Assembly: GCA_902786505.1 (NCBI GenBank)
Contig: CADACS010000007.1
Location: 1-50,225, forward strand
Origin: an uncultured Planctomycetota bacterium
GTDB lineage: Bacteria; Planctomycetota; Planctomycetia; Pirellulales; Thermoguttaceae
Reading direction: 5' to 3'
Length of the DNA stretch: 50,225 nucleotides
The position numbers and the translations under genes were made by a program. The notes below the pieces were generated by a model that was not told the origin of the DNA, ran no database searches, and saw only the letters and a list, made by a program, of their open reading frames with translations. Shown here piece by piece: positions 37,101 to 45,900 of this stretch; the stretch's first letter is position 1; each line of letters begins with the position of its first letter.

Positions 37101-40100
37101 ACGGAATTCCTGGTCAATCAGACGACGGAAAACAACCAGCGCTTCGCCGCGATCGGCATGGAGCCGGACGGCTCGTTCGTCGTCTCCTGGACGTCTTGGG
37201 GCCAAGACCTGGATTCGGACGTCGAATCGAATATCTACGCGCGTAAATTCGCGTCGAACCACGTCGTTTCCGCGCACCTTGGCACGCTCGAAGAAATGAC
37301 GCGCGCCCGCACGGAGATCGGCGGCGGATCTTCGAGTCTCGTCGATACGACCAACGACACGTCGAAAGTCATTTCGACCGACAGCATCGAGTACCACGAG
37401 GTCTATCCCGGCCAAGGATACGAATCTGTCTGTATGATTACGGTCGGCGAAACGACCAATACGCAGCAGCAGCAAGGCGGAACGAACGCCGACGCGGTCG
37501 CCGAAGCGATCGGCACCGGTTCTCTTCTCACGTCGCGCCGCCACGTTCTTACCGCCGCGCACGTCGTGTGCAACGACGCGGGCGTTCCGGTCGATCCGTC
37601 CGAAGAGCTTGTTTACGTAACGTTTGAAACGAAGTCCGGCACGGTTTATATCCGCGTTTCGGAAATCTACGTGCACCCGACCTACGCGGGCGATCCGTCC
37701 GACAACCAGGTCGACCTTGCCGTCTTGGTGCTCGAATCCGCCGCGCCTTCCTCGCTCCGAGGCTACGACCTCTATACGGGCAGCAGCGAAGTCGGCCAGA
37801 CGGTAACGTTCGTCGGCTACGGCACGTACGGCGACGTTATGGATACCGACGAAGAGATCGCGAACCGCGGTATTGGCGTTAAGCACGAAGGCCAGAACGT
37901 TTACGAACTGACCGGCGCCGACTTCGACAACGCGGGCAATCCGAACACGTTGATCTACGACTTCGACGACGGTTCGTACGCGAACGACTATCTCGGCAAC
38001 TACTACGGCGTCCGCAACCTGGGTCTGGGACTCAACGAAGCGATCACGGCGCCCGGCGATTCCGGAAGCCCGACCTTTATCAACGGTCAGATCGCGGGCG
38101 TATGCTCCTTCGGTTCCGACCTCGAAGGGGACGGCGCGTTCGGGCCTGGCAACTATCAGGTCGACGTCCGCGTTTCCGCCTATGCCGACTGGATTAACTC
38201 CGTTATCCTCAGCGGCCTTGGCGACGAGTTCCTCGTCAATACCGACGGCAACATCTACATTGACGTCGATACGGACGACAACACGGACAACCAGAACAAT
38301 AACCAGAACAACAACAATAATACGCAGGCGGCGGTCGACGAACTTACGACCGACTTCTGGCAGCGCGGTTCGCAGATCTGGTCGAGCGTGTCGATGGACG
38401 GCGACGGCAACTTCGTCATTACGTGGACCGGCTACAACCAGGACGGCAACGGCGACGCGATGACCGGCGGCTCGAACAACGGTCTCGGCGGCGTCTTCAT
38501 GCGCGTCTTCCGCAGCGATTCCGAAACGGCGGAAATGGCGGGCACGCAGGTCTATCAGGTCAACGAATACACCGCGTTCGATCAGATTCATTCGCAAGTC
38601 GCGATGGCGACGAACGGCAACTTCGTCGTGGCGTACGAAAGCTACCAGGATCCGACCAACGAAGAGAATTCCGACATGGTCGACAACTTCGGTATCTACG
38701 CGCGCCGCTACGCGCTGACCTCCGCTGTCGTTACGACCGAGTCGACGACCTCTACGACCAGCGGCAACGGGAACAACAACCAGACGAGCACGGTTACCGT
38801 AATCTCGACCGAAACGGTTTACGGCCTCGAAGAGGTCGGCGCCGAATTCCGCGTCTCCCGCAGCAATCCGTTTGATCCGAACGGCGACGACGACGACCAA
38901 CTCGGCGTCTCCGTCGCGGTCGATTCGAACGGCGACATGGTCTTCGTCTGGACCGATCAGTCCTATCCGGACGACAATATCGAGAACGTCGTCTGCATGC
39001 GCTCGATTACCCTCCCGCACGACGACACGCCTCCGTACGTTGTGCGCGCCAACGCGGTCTATACCGACGGCGCGGGCGATCCGCAGCAGGTTTCGCTCTA
39101 CGCGAATTCCGTTACGTTCCCGTCGGGCGGCGGACCTACCTCGCTCGTCTATTCGTTCAACGAATACATGTTCACCGCGCAGATGAACGCGGATATCAAG
39201 AACGGCGACTTTGTCGACCAAGAGAAGTACGACGGCGTCTACGCGTATTCCGACAACCGCAATCTTGAGAATAAGAACGTTAAGTCGGTTATCGACTTCA
39301 ACGACTGGACTCTCACGAAAGACGGCTACAACGTAACGTCCACGTACATCTACGATATCCTGTACGGCTACAACGCGTCCACGAAGGTCGAAGATTACCT
39401 CCGCAGCATCGGCGAAGAGCCCGGCAAGTACACCTACACGACGGTCGCCGATCCCGATTACGCGACGAACTCCTACGAACTGGTCATCCTGTTCAAGCAG
39501 ACGCTTCCGGACGGCTCTTACGTCCTGACGCTGTCCGACAAGGTAACCGACGCGTGCGGCAAGAACAATCTTGACGGCGATTACAACGGCGTCGCCGGCG
39601 GCTCCTTCTCGGTTCGCTGGACGATCGGCATTCCTTCCGTCGGGCCTAACGATTACCTGCCGCCGTCCGACAGCACGGCGTTCACCGGCCTCTACGGCGG
39701 CGAAGGCGAACCGGTTGTCGTTTCGAACGCCGACGGCTTCATCATCGTGACCGAACAGCAGGTTCTCTACGAACTCGGCGGCAATTCGAGCGGAGGAACC
39801 AACAACAATAATAACAACAATAACAACAACAATACGAACGCGTCGTCCAACACGAACGAAGTCTACGGCTACTACAACACGGTTGTTATCGACGGCACGA
39901 CGTACCGCATCGAGTCGGATATCGTCATGCGCGCCTTCAACTCCGACGGCAGCCCGAACGGCGTCGAGACGCGCGTCAACTCCTACTCCGAAGGGAACCA
40001 GATCGATCCCGACATCGACCTCACCGAAAGCGGAAGCTACGTTATTACGTGGATCGGCGAAAGCGAAGACGCCCTCAACGGCGTATGCGCGAGATTCTAT

Positions 40101-42602
40101 CCCGGCGGAAAAGGACAGAAGACTCAGATTCAGATCGCCGGCGAACACGGCACCCGCTGCTGGGATCCCGACGTCTGCATCAACGAGGCGACCGGCTTGG
40201 TCCTCATTACCTGGATGCAGGGCTCGAAGGATTCGGAAAATCAGTCCGACGAAATGTACGGCCGATTCTACGATCTCAACGGCAACTCCAAGGGCGCCGC
40301 GTTCAAGATCATCAGCGAGACCGACGAATTCAAGTCGATTGAGAACTTCGACGTCGGCAGCATGGTGGTCAACGGCGCGATCGAGTACGTCCTCGTTTGG
40401 GAAGCCTACAACGAATCGACCAAGTCGTTCGAGGTCTACCAGAAGACGGTTACCGCGCGCGAGAACCTGGGCTACTACAGCGTCGTCGGCGGCCCGATTA
40501 CTCAGGTCAACGAGACGACCTACCGCGGCCAGTACGATCCGCAGGTCGCCACGATCGAAGGAACCGGCGAATACTACATCGTTTGGGTGTCCGACCACGT
40601 CAGCTCGACTGGCGCCGATATTTACGCGCGTAAATACGACGCGAGCGGCGCGTCCCTTCCGTTCATGGGAACCACGCATCAAACGATTGTCAATACGATC
40701 GTCAAGAACGTCCAGGGCAAGCCTGACGTGGCGGCGAATCGCGACGGCGTCGTCTTCGTATGGGAATCCTACGACGCGGAAGAGTTCAACTACGACTCCA
40801 CCTCCGGAGTCAAAGAAGAACGTCACGACTACGGCGTCGCGGCGCGCGTCTTCAACGCGGCGGGCTATCCGGTCTACATCGACGGTTACGTCTACGAGAC
40901 GATCGACGGCATCCGTCAGGTCGTTCCGCGCCAGCTCGGTCAGCAGCTCGAACTCGACGAAGGCGAATTCATCGTCAATACGACGACCGCGGGCAATCAG
41001 TTCGCTCCGTCCGTCGCCGTCTTCGACTGGGATATCGCGCCGGACAAGTCGCTGTACTCGATTCCGCGCTTCGTCGTCGCCTGGGCCGGTCCGAACCCCA
41101 ACGCCGGCGAAGAGATCGAGACCGACGATACGAACAACAACCAGAACAACAACGGCAATAACAACAATAATAACAACAATAACAACAACACGAACGCGAC
41201 GACCGACACGTCGTACATCGGGCCTTACGCGGTCTTCTACAAGTATATCGCGGCGAGCTCGACGACGGCCGGCAATACGGAAGTGTCGATCGACTCGAAG
41301 TCGAGCCGCTACGCGACCGATTCGTCGAATTCGTCGACTGGCGGCTTCTACCGTCCGATCGGAACGCTGGCCGAAACGGTCGCGGCCGTTAAGGCCGACG
41401 CCGTTAAGGTCGATTCGACGACGCTCGTCGTTTCCGGAACCGACGCCGACGACACGCTCGTCGTTACGTCCGCCAACGGCGCGGTCGCAGCGATTACGCT
41501 CAACGGCGACGCGATTGCGATTCCCGCCGGAACCGAAGCGATCTACTTCGACGGCGCGGCCGGAAAAGACGTTGTTGTTTACGTTGCGTCCGGACGCGAA
41601 GCCGCGACGGCCGACCTTGCCGCCGGCAAGGCGATGATCGTCGGCGAGCAGGCCTTTATTGCCGCGAACGTTGAAAAGGTCGACGCGACCGATTTGAACT
41701 ACGCCGAAATCAACGCGCGCGCCGCGACCGACGTCGTCAATCTTGGCGCGAACGCGGCCTCCGCCGCTACCGCGGCCGGCTTCCTGTTCAACGCGACCGG
41801 GGTCGCCGAAGTCGTCGCTGCGGGCGGCGCGAAAGCGACCGTCGTTATGGCGGGTACGTCCGGCGCGGATACGTTCGTCGCTTCGAACGTCGCCGCCGTA
41901 CTGACCGGCGAAGGCTACTCGCAGACCGCGAAGAACTTCGCGACCGTCCGCGTGGAAGCGGCCGACGGCGCGAACGCCGCGGCGCTCTCCGACGTCGACG
42001 CTCTGACCGCGAGCGACTCCGCCGTTATCGCGGCGATCGGTTCGCAGACGATTGTCGCCGTTGGATTCGAGCAGATCGACGCGACCGGAACCGGCTCCGC
42101 GACGGCCAGTATCTACGGTACCCGTAAGAACGACGCGTTCGTTTCGAACGCGCAGGCCGCCACGATGAATTACGGAACCGGCGCGACCCTGAACGTCAAC
42201 GGCTTCTCCTCGATCGCGGTCGACGGCCGCGGCGGCGAAGATTCCGCGGTTCTTATCGCGGGCCGAGGCGCTAATGCGTTCGAAGGCTTTGCGGACGCCG
42301 CGACGCTCACGAACGGCTCGTTCAAACGCGCGCTCGCGAACTTCTCGAACGTTACGGCGATGGGTCAGGACGACGATTCGATTAAATCGACCCTCGTCGC
42401 GACGCTGCACGACACAGCTCTTGACGACGCGTTCGCCGCTTACGGCGACACGGCGACGATGGACGTCGAAGGCGCGAACCTCTATACGGTCATCGCCGCC
42501 GACCAAGTCTCCGTTAAGCGCGATATCGCCAAGGGCGCCGACACGGTCGACGAATCCCTCGATCTCGACTTCGTCTTCTCCGTTGAGAACTGGGAAGACT
42601 GA
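31131..42602 (+). CDS. Giant exported planctomycetal protein with embedded trypsin-like protease domain
   Basis: 3,823 aa from the ATG at 31131, with AGGTGA seven bases upstream; an in-frame GTG at 31122 is less likely. Residues 42-50 (LEERQLLSL) are the LExRxLLS-type signature found near the start of many large exported planctomycetal proteins; no classical signal peptide is present. The body carries about 15 degenerate repeats of the form 'GxFVVxWxSxxQDG...IYARxF'. Two Ig-like regions (about residues 1440-1600 and 2630-2840) are typical of bacterial adhesins. Residues about 2085-2370 form a trypsin-like domain with His2144 (LTAAHVV), Asp2195 (DLAVLVL) and Ser2311 (PGDSGSP). Asn-rich linkers lie near 923, 2382, 2886 and 3332. 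The last 420 residues are Ala-rich repeats with GTSGADTF-like turns. A surface or matrix protein with protease activity is inferred. Confidence 0.93.
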   Translation: MSLSRNNKIWSVAESLLERLGNKKRSANRREQKPKKLFVDQLEERQLLSLTVASTENLLVNPSWQDIRGDIAVDSNKAGDVVVAWTSADRLMNPDYDANDPESSYYKTDENGAYVEDLNVYARYLTDEVQIVTIPQESVPGTLLADDGQSYDSSSYTPVTAKSGWYEVTTTGDDGSEQTLYVKGTIQKGTKALVAADGTVYPFDSYVALTTGWYEVSKTNAAGEEEATVVQGSIVQAGSFELLFNANESQRFSIYDSGVLRGENDTYNTSNSISYFYIGLYAENELTWALFKYDANLLPGDNAANLQAAIRAIPGGEYSEVTVNAYSETDFDITFNGENWAGYDLPDMRVSNNYYADITNLLSTVKASSFDITDLNGATNFQKLILRDLFGTKYTTKISEIINTVGKGEVIRQLQVARDSLVDTLTSGVVTTVNDVKTITAYNNNGNKSGLVVNADPYVTAQAIQNAFNNASNTATLYAPITRGYEYNETTHRYEYTSEPTRAYASNESYGSMQAAIKTLEVKVEPVPGANNQFMITFTGASGLTNQDSLIVSAATSVTKSGKTYVYSDLVRHNNRTGAYEYTGSYDYDVATATVTVKESSEVFRVNSTEIAEFVIDGDGDIVNDREGLPLIAGTGRTNQYKPSVAVSNDGSFVITWVSDNPDSLQRYNQTDVYARRFTVQGYLPEPGEGGYDPNYTVNFYANGTTDGQLGYQPPETAFDTSFVADPFALDASSNVKIQCVAPVAAEFVVNASLNGIQTDPCVSADEDGNFIVTWTYIAQDNSYFGGIYGRQFNNEAQPTTGDITFASSQVSSNYYGPSYVAMSSDGFAVVTWNYGTDFYQSVLEPYNDVFIIDAQLVASNAYGSSVSFDYNDRYALAFTQEEADGVGGTPALPVTNSYVTVYEISAVETEPEDTDVFATSTSNGDTNSNNNTNGNDNQTNAAAASGVIAVGERKTSTSYEAAQILGQTLVNAITVGDQGNPSVGMDADGDVFVAYQGLGLDIQSITKANLANLYASDYDDLYIQLKWEDFENNNLCYKHKQFYRGNKYSYEDKNADLISFIQLALGWGYDELGNFTDNGATPIYQIHNYDCIDVDSYIRYFLSVAQKEGATTEQITRLDAVLETMLAPLRNNGYDVSYVNYGQTVYGDSIANANASTNTDSTNGNTDANAQVNIITDASVISGVVSSYRNGSNACFYLSLPTQYVSSGTLAFNIGIATARDNQTTNEDTCESVSFGIGDYFSNGFLTKPLEMAQALSDALNALNMCAGEDNCFVVRLVPLSEIEFYQGTIGEIGLDVEQFQYLYKYTQDSVEYYGMRTVDGFVGLQITAQGSLHDTPLYIRPDYDATSLKLLDQASDDADYGFYTGLYVERYGELGNLQTNAHVANTSNGDVIVVWGKEANTDAKSRNDLYPNIGNSLDVEYSHVYLRAFTESTDTAGPIVTNTSLPNGQKVDDNQTVTSAVKDMVVSFSEDLLTLADAENAATLQDSSYIRLHAVDNVSNWYLLEDGVIVAGAIESVTFGLNASEQLARDTVDENGNPIEQINYGDLAYGTNRYEAVVHFADGFEPDDGNYTLVCSSMVQDTARNAIYSQGYAPDGSSAGYDGKDWALDFSVIRLNEALGFTYTDSFRYNDYIPVTYVHDTAADGSFEHDAVDTNRVLNQTTRSSIVDESSDYGPNTAQAIASNSNGDSVVVWVESEESVDASGKYQITKTVYARTYRALYVLDAEGNRSQVISQDKSEGVLIEVYSDTGTYNSKGVLTSTVTGKKFTDPRQASVAMDDKGEFCVVWDMYTDAQGEDGSRDVYMAKYAFNGGRMSINGNSTDPMRANVETDEDQQYAAVAMDSDGDIVVVWESYNQDGSGWGIYGRRFVTNGLSYGYQNTIQVLQFVGTVNILGDVLTISGAADGQDYTVAVPLSVEMRANATNIKAALVGTGLFTETDLEVAVSAAGEISIEYKGEYTATYVDMMEVSTNNPDLIVNVEMRQTGVAGTEFLVNQTTENNQRFAAIGMEPDGSFVVSWTSWGQDLDSDVESNIYARKFASNHVVSAHLGTLEEMTRARTEIGGGSSSLVDTTNDTSKVISTDSIEYHEVYPGQGYESVCMITVGETTNTQQQQGGTNADAVAEAIGTGSLLTSRRHVLTAAHVVCNDAGVPVDPSEELVYVTFETKSGTVYIRVSEIYVHPTYAGDPSDNQVDLAVLVLESAAPSSLRGYDLYTGSSEVGQTVTFVGYGTYGDVMDTDEEIANRGIGVKHEGQNVYELTGADFDNAGNPNTLIYDFDDGSYANDYLGNYYGVRNLGLGLNEAITAPGDSGSPTFINGQIAGVCSFGSDLEGDGAFGPGNYQVDVRVSAYADWINSVILSGLGDEFLVNTDGNIYIDVDTDDNTDNQNNNQNNNNNTQAAVDELTTDFWQRGSQIWSSVSMDGDGNFVITWTGYNQDGNGDAMTGGSNNGLGGVFMRVFRSDSETAEMAGTQVYQVNEYTAFDQIHSQVAMATNGNFVVAYESYQDPTNEENSDMVDNFGIYARRYALTSAVVTTESTTSTTSGNGNNNQTSTVTVISTETVYGLEEVGAEFRVSRSNPFDPNGDDDDQLGVSVAVDSNGDMVFVWTDQSYPDDNIENVVCMRSITLPHDDTPPYVVRANAVYTDGAGDPQQVSLYANSVTFPSGGGPTSLVYSFNEYMFTAQMNADIKNGDFVDQEKYDGVYAYSDNRNLENKNVKSVIDFNDWTLTKDGYNVTSTYIYDILYGYNASTKVEDYLRSIGEEPGKYTYTTVADPDYATNSYELVILFKQTLPDGSYVLTLSDKVTDACGKNNLDGDYNGVAGGSFSVRWTIGIPSVGPNDYLPPSDSTAFTGLYGGEGEPVVVSNADGFIIVTEQQVLYELGGNSSGGTNNNNNNNNNNNTNASSNTNEVYGYYNTVVIDGTTYRIESDIVMRAFNSDGSPNGVETRVNSYSEGNQIDPDIDLTESGSYVITWIGESEDALNGVCARFYPGGKGQKTQIQIAGEHGTRCWDPDVCINEATGLVLITWMQGSKDSENQSDEMYGRFYDLNGNSKGAAFKIISETDEFKSIENFDVGSMVVNGAIEYVLVWEAYNESTKSFEVYQKTVTARENLGYYSVVGGPITQVNETTYRGQYDPQVATIEGTGEYYIVWVSDHVSSTGADIYARKYDASGASLPFMGTTHQTIVNTIVKNVQGKPDVAANRDGVVFVWESYDAEEFNYDSTSGVKEERHDYGVAARVFNAAGYPVYIDGYVYETIDGIRQVVPRQLGQQLELDEGEFIVNTTTAGNQFAPSVAVFDWDIAPDKSLYSIPRFVVAWAGPNPNAGEEIETDDTNNNQNNNGNNNNNNNNNNNTNATTDTSYIGPYAVFYKYIAASSTTAGNTEVSIDSKSSRYATDSSNSSTGGFYRPIGTLAETVAAVKADAVKVDSTTLVVSGTDADDTLVVTSANGAVAAITLNGDAIAIPAGTEAIYFDGAAGKDVVVYVASGREAATADLAAGKAMIVGEQAFIAANVEKVDATDLNYAEINARAATDVVNLGANAASAATAAGFLFNATGVAEVVAAGGAKATVVMAGTSGADTFVASNVAAVLTGEGYSQTAKNFATVRVEAADGANAAALSDVDALTASDSAVIAAIGSQTIVAVGFEQIDATGTGSATASIYGTRKNDAFVSNAQAATMNYGTGATLNVNGFSSIAVDGRGGEDSAVLIAGRGANAFEGFADAATLTNGSFKRALANFSNVTAMGQDDDSIKSTLVATLHDTALDDAFAAYGDTATMDVEGANLYTVIAADQVSVKRDIAKGADTVDESLDLDFVFSVENWED

Positions 42603-42654
42603 GTCTCATAAGTAAGACGGCGGAGCGCGGCTCCCGCGTTCCGCCCTGCCACAG

Positions 42655-42685
42655 GCCCCGATCCTTTGCGGTTCGGGGCTTTTTT
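42655..42685 (+). terminator. Intrinsic terminator of the giant gene
   Basis: GCCCCGA (42655-42661) pairs with TCGGGGC (42673-42679), with an extended CC/GG pairing inside, followed by six T. It lies about 50 bp after the stop. Confidence 0.88.
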
Positions 42686-42747
42686 ATTTCCCGTTCGGCC
42701 GGCCGCCGAGGCCCTTTGAGGGCGCGTTTCCTTCTCAGAATCCCTAC

Positions 42748-42776
42748 TTGACCTGTTTTCGTAAACAATGTAGAAT
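42748..42776 (+). promoter_or_regulatory. Promoter of secA
   Basis: TTGACC (42748-42753), 17-bp spacer, TAGAAT (42771-42776). The expected start near 42783 gives a leader of about 180 nt before secA. Confidence 0.8.
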
Positions 42777-42804
42777 CAAACTAGTTTTTTCTCATTTAAC
42801 CGTT

Positions 42805-42942
42805 ATGAGGGCGCGCTCGTCCGCGAACCCTCGTCCAACGGCGCCGCGTTTGCTGGGAATTATGCGAACGGGGCGCGGTTTGCCGAAGAAACATACTGCC
42901 AAACGCGCCGCTTGGCGCGCAAGGCGCTATTGCCAAAAATAA
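42805..42942 (+). CDS. Possible short upstream ORF in the secA leader
   Basis: 45 codons starting ATG and ending 22 bp before the secA start, entirely inside the predicted secA leader. The product would be very basic (about one third Arg/Lys) with PRPTAPRLLGIM near its middle. No ribosome-binding site is obvious and no family is recognised. It may be a leader peptide or simply an open stretch. Confidence 0.25.
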   Translation: MRARSSANPRPTAPRLLGIMRTGRGLPKKHTAKRAAWRARRYCQK

Positions 42943-42964
42943 CAAAGCGGAAACATAGAATAAC

Positions 42965-45900
42965 ATGGATTTACAAGAGTCCTTAGACGGAGTAGGCGAT
43001 TTTTTCGGTTCGATTTCCCGATGGATAGAAAATCGCATAACGTCGATGTTCGGGTCGTCAAACGAGCGCGAACTTAAGCGGATTCAGCCTCGCGTCGCCA
43101 GAATCAACGAGCTGGAGCCGACGTATCAGGCGATGAGCGACGACGATCTGCGCAATCAGACGGTCCTCTTCCGTAAACGTCTCGCCGCCGGCGAAACGCT
43201 CGACGACCTGCTGGAAGAGGCGTTTGCGGTCTGCCGCGAAGCGAGCCGGCGCACGATCGGGCTGCGTCATTACGACGTTCAGATGATCGGCGGCATGGCG
43301 CTCCACGAAGGAAAGATCGCGGAAATGATGACGGGCGAAGGTAAAACGCTCGTCGCGACTTTGCCCGCCTACTTGAACGCGCTCGAAGGAAAGGGCGTCC
43401 ACGTCGTTACGGTAAACGACTACCTCGCGCGCCGCGACATGGAGTGGATGGGCCCGATCTATATGGCGCTCGGGCTGACCGTCGGCTCGATTCAGAGCAA
43501 TATGTCGACGGCGGACCGCCAGCATTCCTATTCGTGCGACGTAACGTACGGCACGAACAACGAGTACGGGTTCGACTACCTTCGCGACAATATGCGCTAC
43601 GCGCGTCGCGGCGACGAGAACTTCCCGTCCGACGCGCAGCAGTCGCAGGGTCGGCTCCATTACGCGATTATCGACGAAGTCGACAACATCTTAATCGACG
43701 AAGCGCGTACCCCGCTCATTATCGCGGGCCCGGCCCACGACGACGTGTCGAAATACCGCGCCGCCGATAAGATCGCCGTTCAGCTTGAAAAAGACGTCGA
43801 CTTCGAAGTCAACGAAAAAGACCACACGACGAACCTTACCGACCAAGGGGTCCGCCGCGCGGAACACCTCGCGGGCGTCGAGAGTTTCTATACGGTCGGG
43901 AATATGCACTGGCCGCACCTCATCGACAACGCGCTGAAGGCGCGCTACCTCTATAAGAAAGACGTTAACTACGTTATTAAAGACGGCGAAATCGTTATCG
44001 TCGACGACTTTACCGGGCGTCTTATGGAAGGGCGTACTTGGAGCGACGGTCTGCATCAGGCGGTCGAAGCGAAAGAGAACGTCAAGGTCAAAGAAGAGAA
44101 CCAGACGCTCGCGACCATTACGCTCCAGAACTTCTTTAAGCTCTACGACAAGATCAGCGGCATGACCGGTACGGCGATGACCGAAGCGAGCGAATTCTGG
44201 AAGATCTATAAGCTCGACGTGCTCGCCATTCCGCCGAACCGGAAAGTCCAGCGTATTACCAAGCCGGACCTCATCTACAGAACGGAGGCGGAGAAGTACA
44301 ACGCGGTCGTCGACGAAATCGAGCGCGTTCACAAGTGGGACGAACTCGTCGACGACCAAGGCAACGCGTTCTACGGGCTCATTAAGAAGGAATCGGACGA
44401 CGAGATCGAATTTCAAGAGAAGAGCGACCGCGACGCCAAACGCGTGCCGCGCGCGCGAATCCAGAGCGTGCGCCGAAAAGGCCGCCCGATCCTCGTCGGC
44501 ACCGTCTCGATTCAGAAGAGCGAACTGATCTCCTCCAAACTGACGCAGCGCGGAATTAAGCATCAGGTCCTCAACGCGAAGCCCGAAAACGTCGGACGCG
44601 AAGCGGAAATCGTCGCGCAGGCTGGCCGGCTCAACGCCGTAACGATCGCCACGAACATGGCGGGCCGCGGTACCGACATTATCCTCGGGGGCAACCCGGA
44701 AACGCTCGCGTGGTCCATCTTCCAGACGAAATATCCGACCCGTCTCGACGTCCCGCAGGACGAATGGAAGAAGTGCGTCGAGGAGATCGAGGAGCGCGAA
44801 CACATGAAGGCCGAAGGAGAGCTCGTCCGATCGCTCGGCGGGCTCCACATTATCGGCACCGAACGCCACGAGGCGCGGCGTATCGACTTACAGCTCATCG
44901 GCCGCTGCGGCCGTCAGGGCGACCCCGGCGAGGCGCGGTTCTATCTCTCGCTGGAAGACGATCTTGTCCGCATCTTCGCCGGCGACTGGGTTAAGAACCT
45001 GCTCACGAAGCTCGGTATGGAAGACGGCCAGGCGATCGAGAGCCAGATGGTTACGCGCCGGATCGAAGGCGCGCAGAAGAAACGCGAAGAGTACAACTTC
45101 GACATTCGTAAGAATCTTCTCGAATACGACGAAGTCATGGACATGCAGCGCAAGCGCGTCTATTCGTACCGCCAGCGCGTGCTCGACGGCGGCAATACGA
45201 AAGATTTCGTACTGCAGATGATCGAAGATCAGCTCTCGCGCCATCTCGACGAATTCCTGTCCCCGAATTACGGCGCGGAAGCGTACGCGGCGTTCGCGGC
45301 ACGTCAGCTCAACGTCGAATTCGAGCCGAAGCAGTTCCGCGCAATGAACCCCGGCGAAGCGGCGGAATACGCGATCGAGCATGCGCGCCACATGTCGCAC
45401 GCGGGCGTGCTCGACGCGGTCGAAGAGAACCTCTCGGACGACGTTCCGGAAGAAGAATGGAACTGGCAGGCGCTCGCGAAGACGGCGAACGCGCGCTGGC
45501 GCTGCACGCTGCGCGACTCCGATCTCAAAAAGGTCGGGCGCGACAACGTCGCCGATTTCCTCATTGAGAAAGCGGAGCATTTCTGCGATTCCGTTAAGCT
45601 GGATTCCGGCGCGAACCTTCTGGCGCCGAATTACGGCGTCTTAACGGCGTGCCGCTGGCTTCGCGATAAATTCGGCGTCGTAATCGATCCGCAGGAAGCG
45701 ACGAAGATGGAGCAGAACGATTTCGTCGCGTTGGCGCGCCAGAAGACGCTCGAAGGCTATACGGAACGCGAAGCGCGGTTCCCGGTTCTCGCCGGCCTGG
45801 CGCACTTTACCATTCGCGATCAGAACGGCAAGCGCTACGATCGGGAAGGCGTCGCGGCGTGGGCCGCCCAGCGGTTCGGCGTCAATTTGGACGTCGAGGA

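Noticed and set aside
33120..42506. A 3,128-codon open frame antisense to the giant gene
   Set aside because: It mirrors the sense gene's strict C/G-ending codon usage, has an Arg/Val/Asp-rich composition with no recognisable domain, no signal peptide and no ribosome-binding site. The sense frame has clear protease and repeat motifs.
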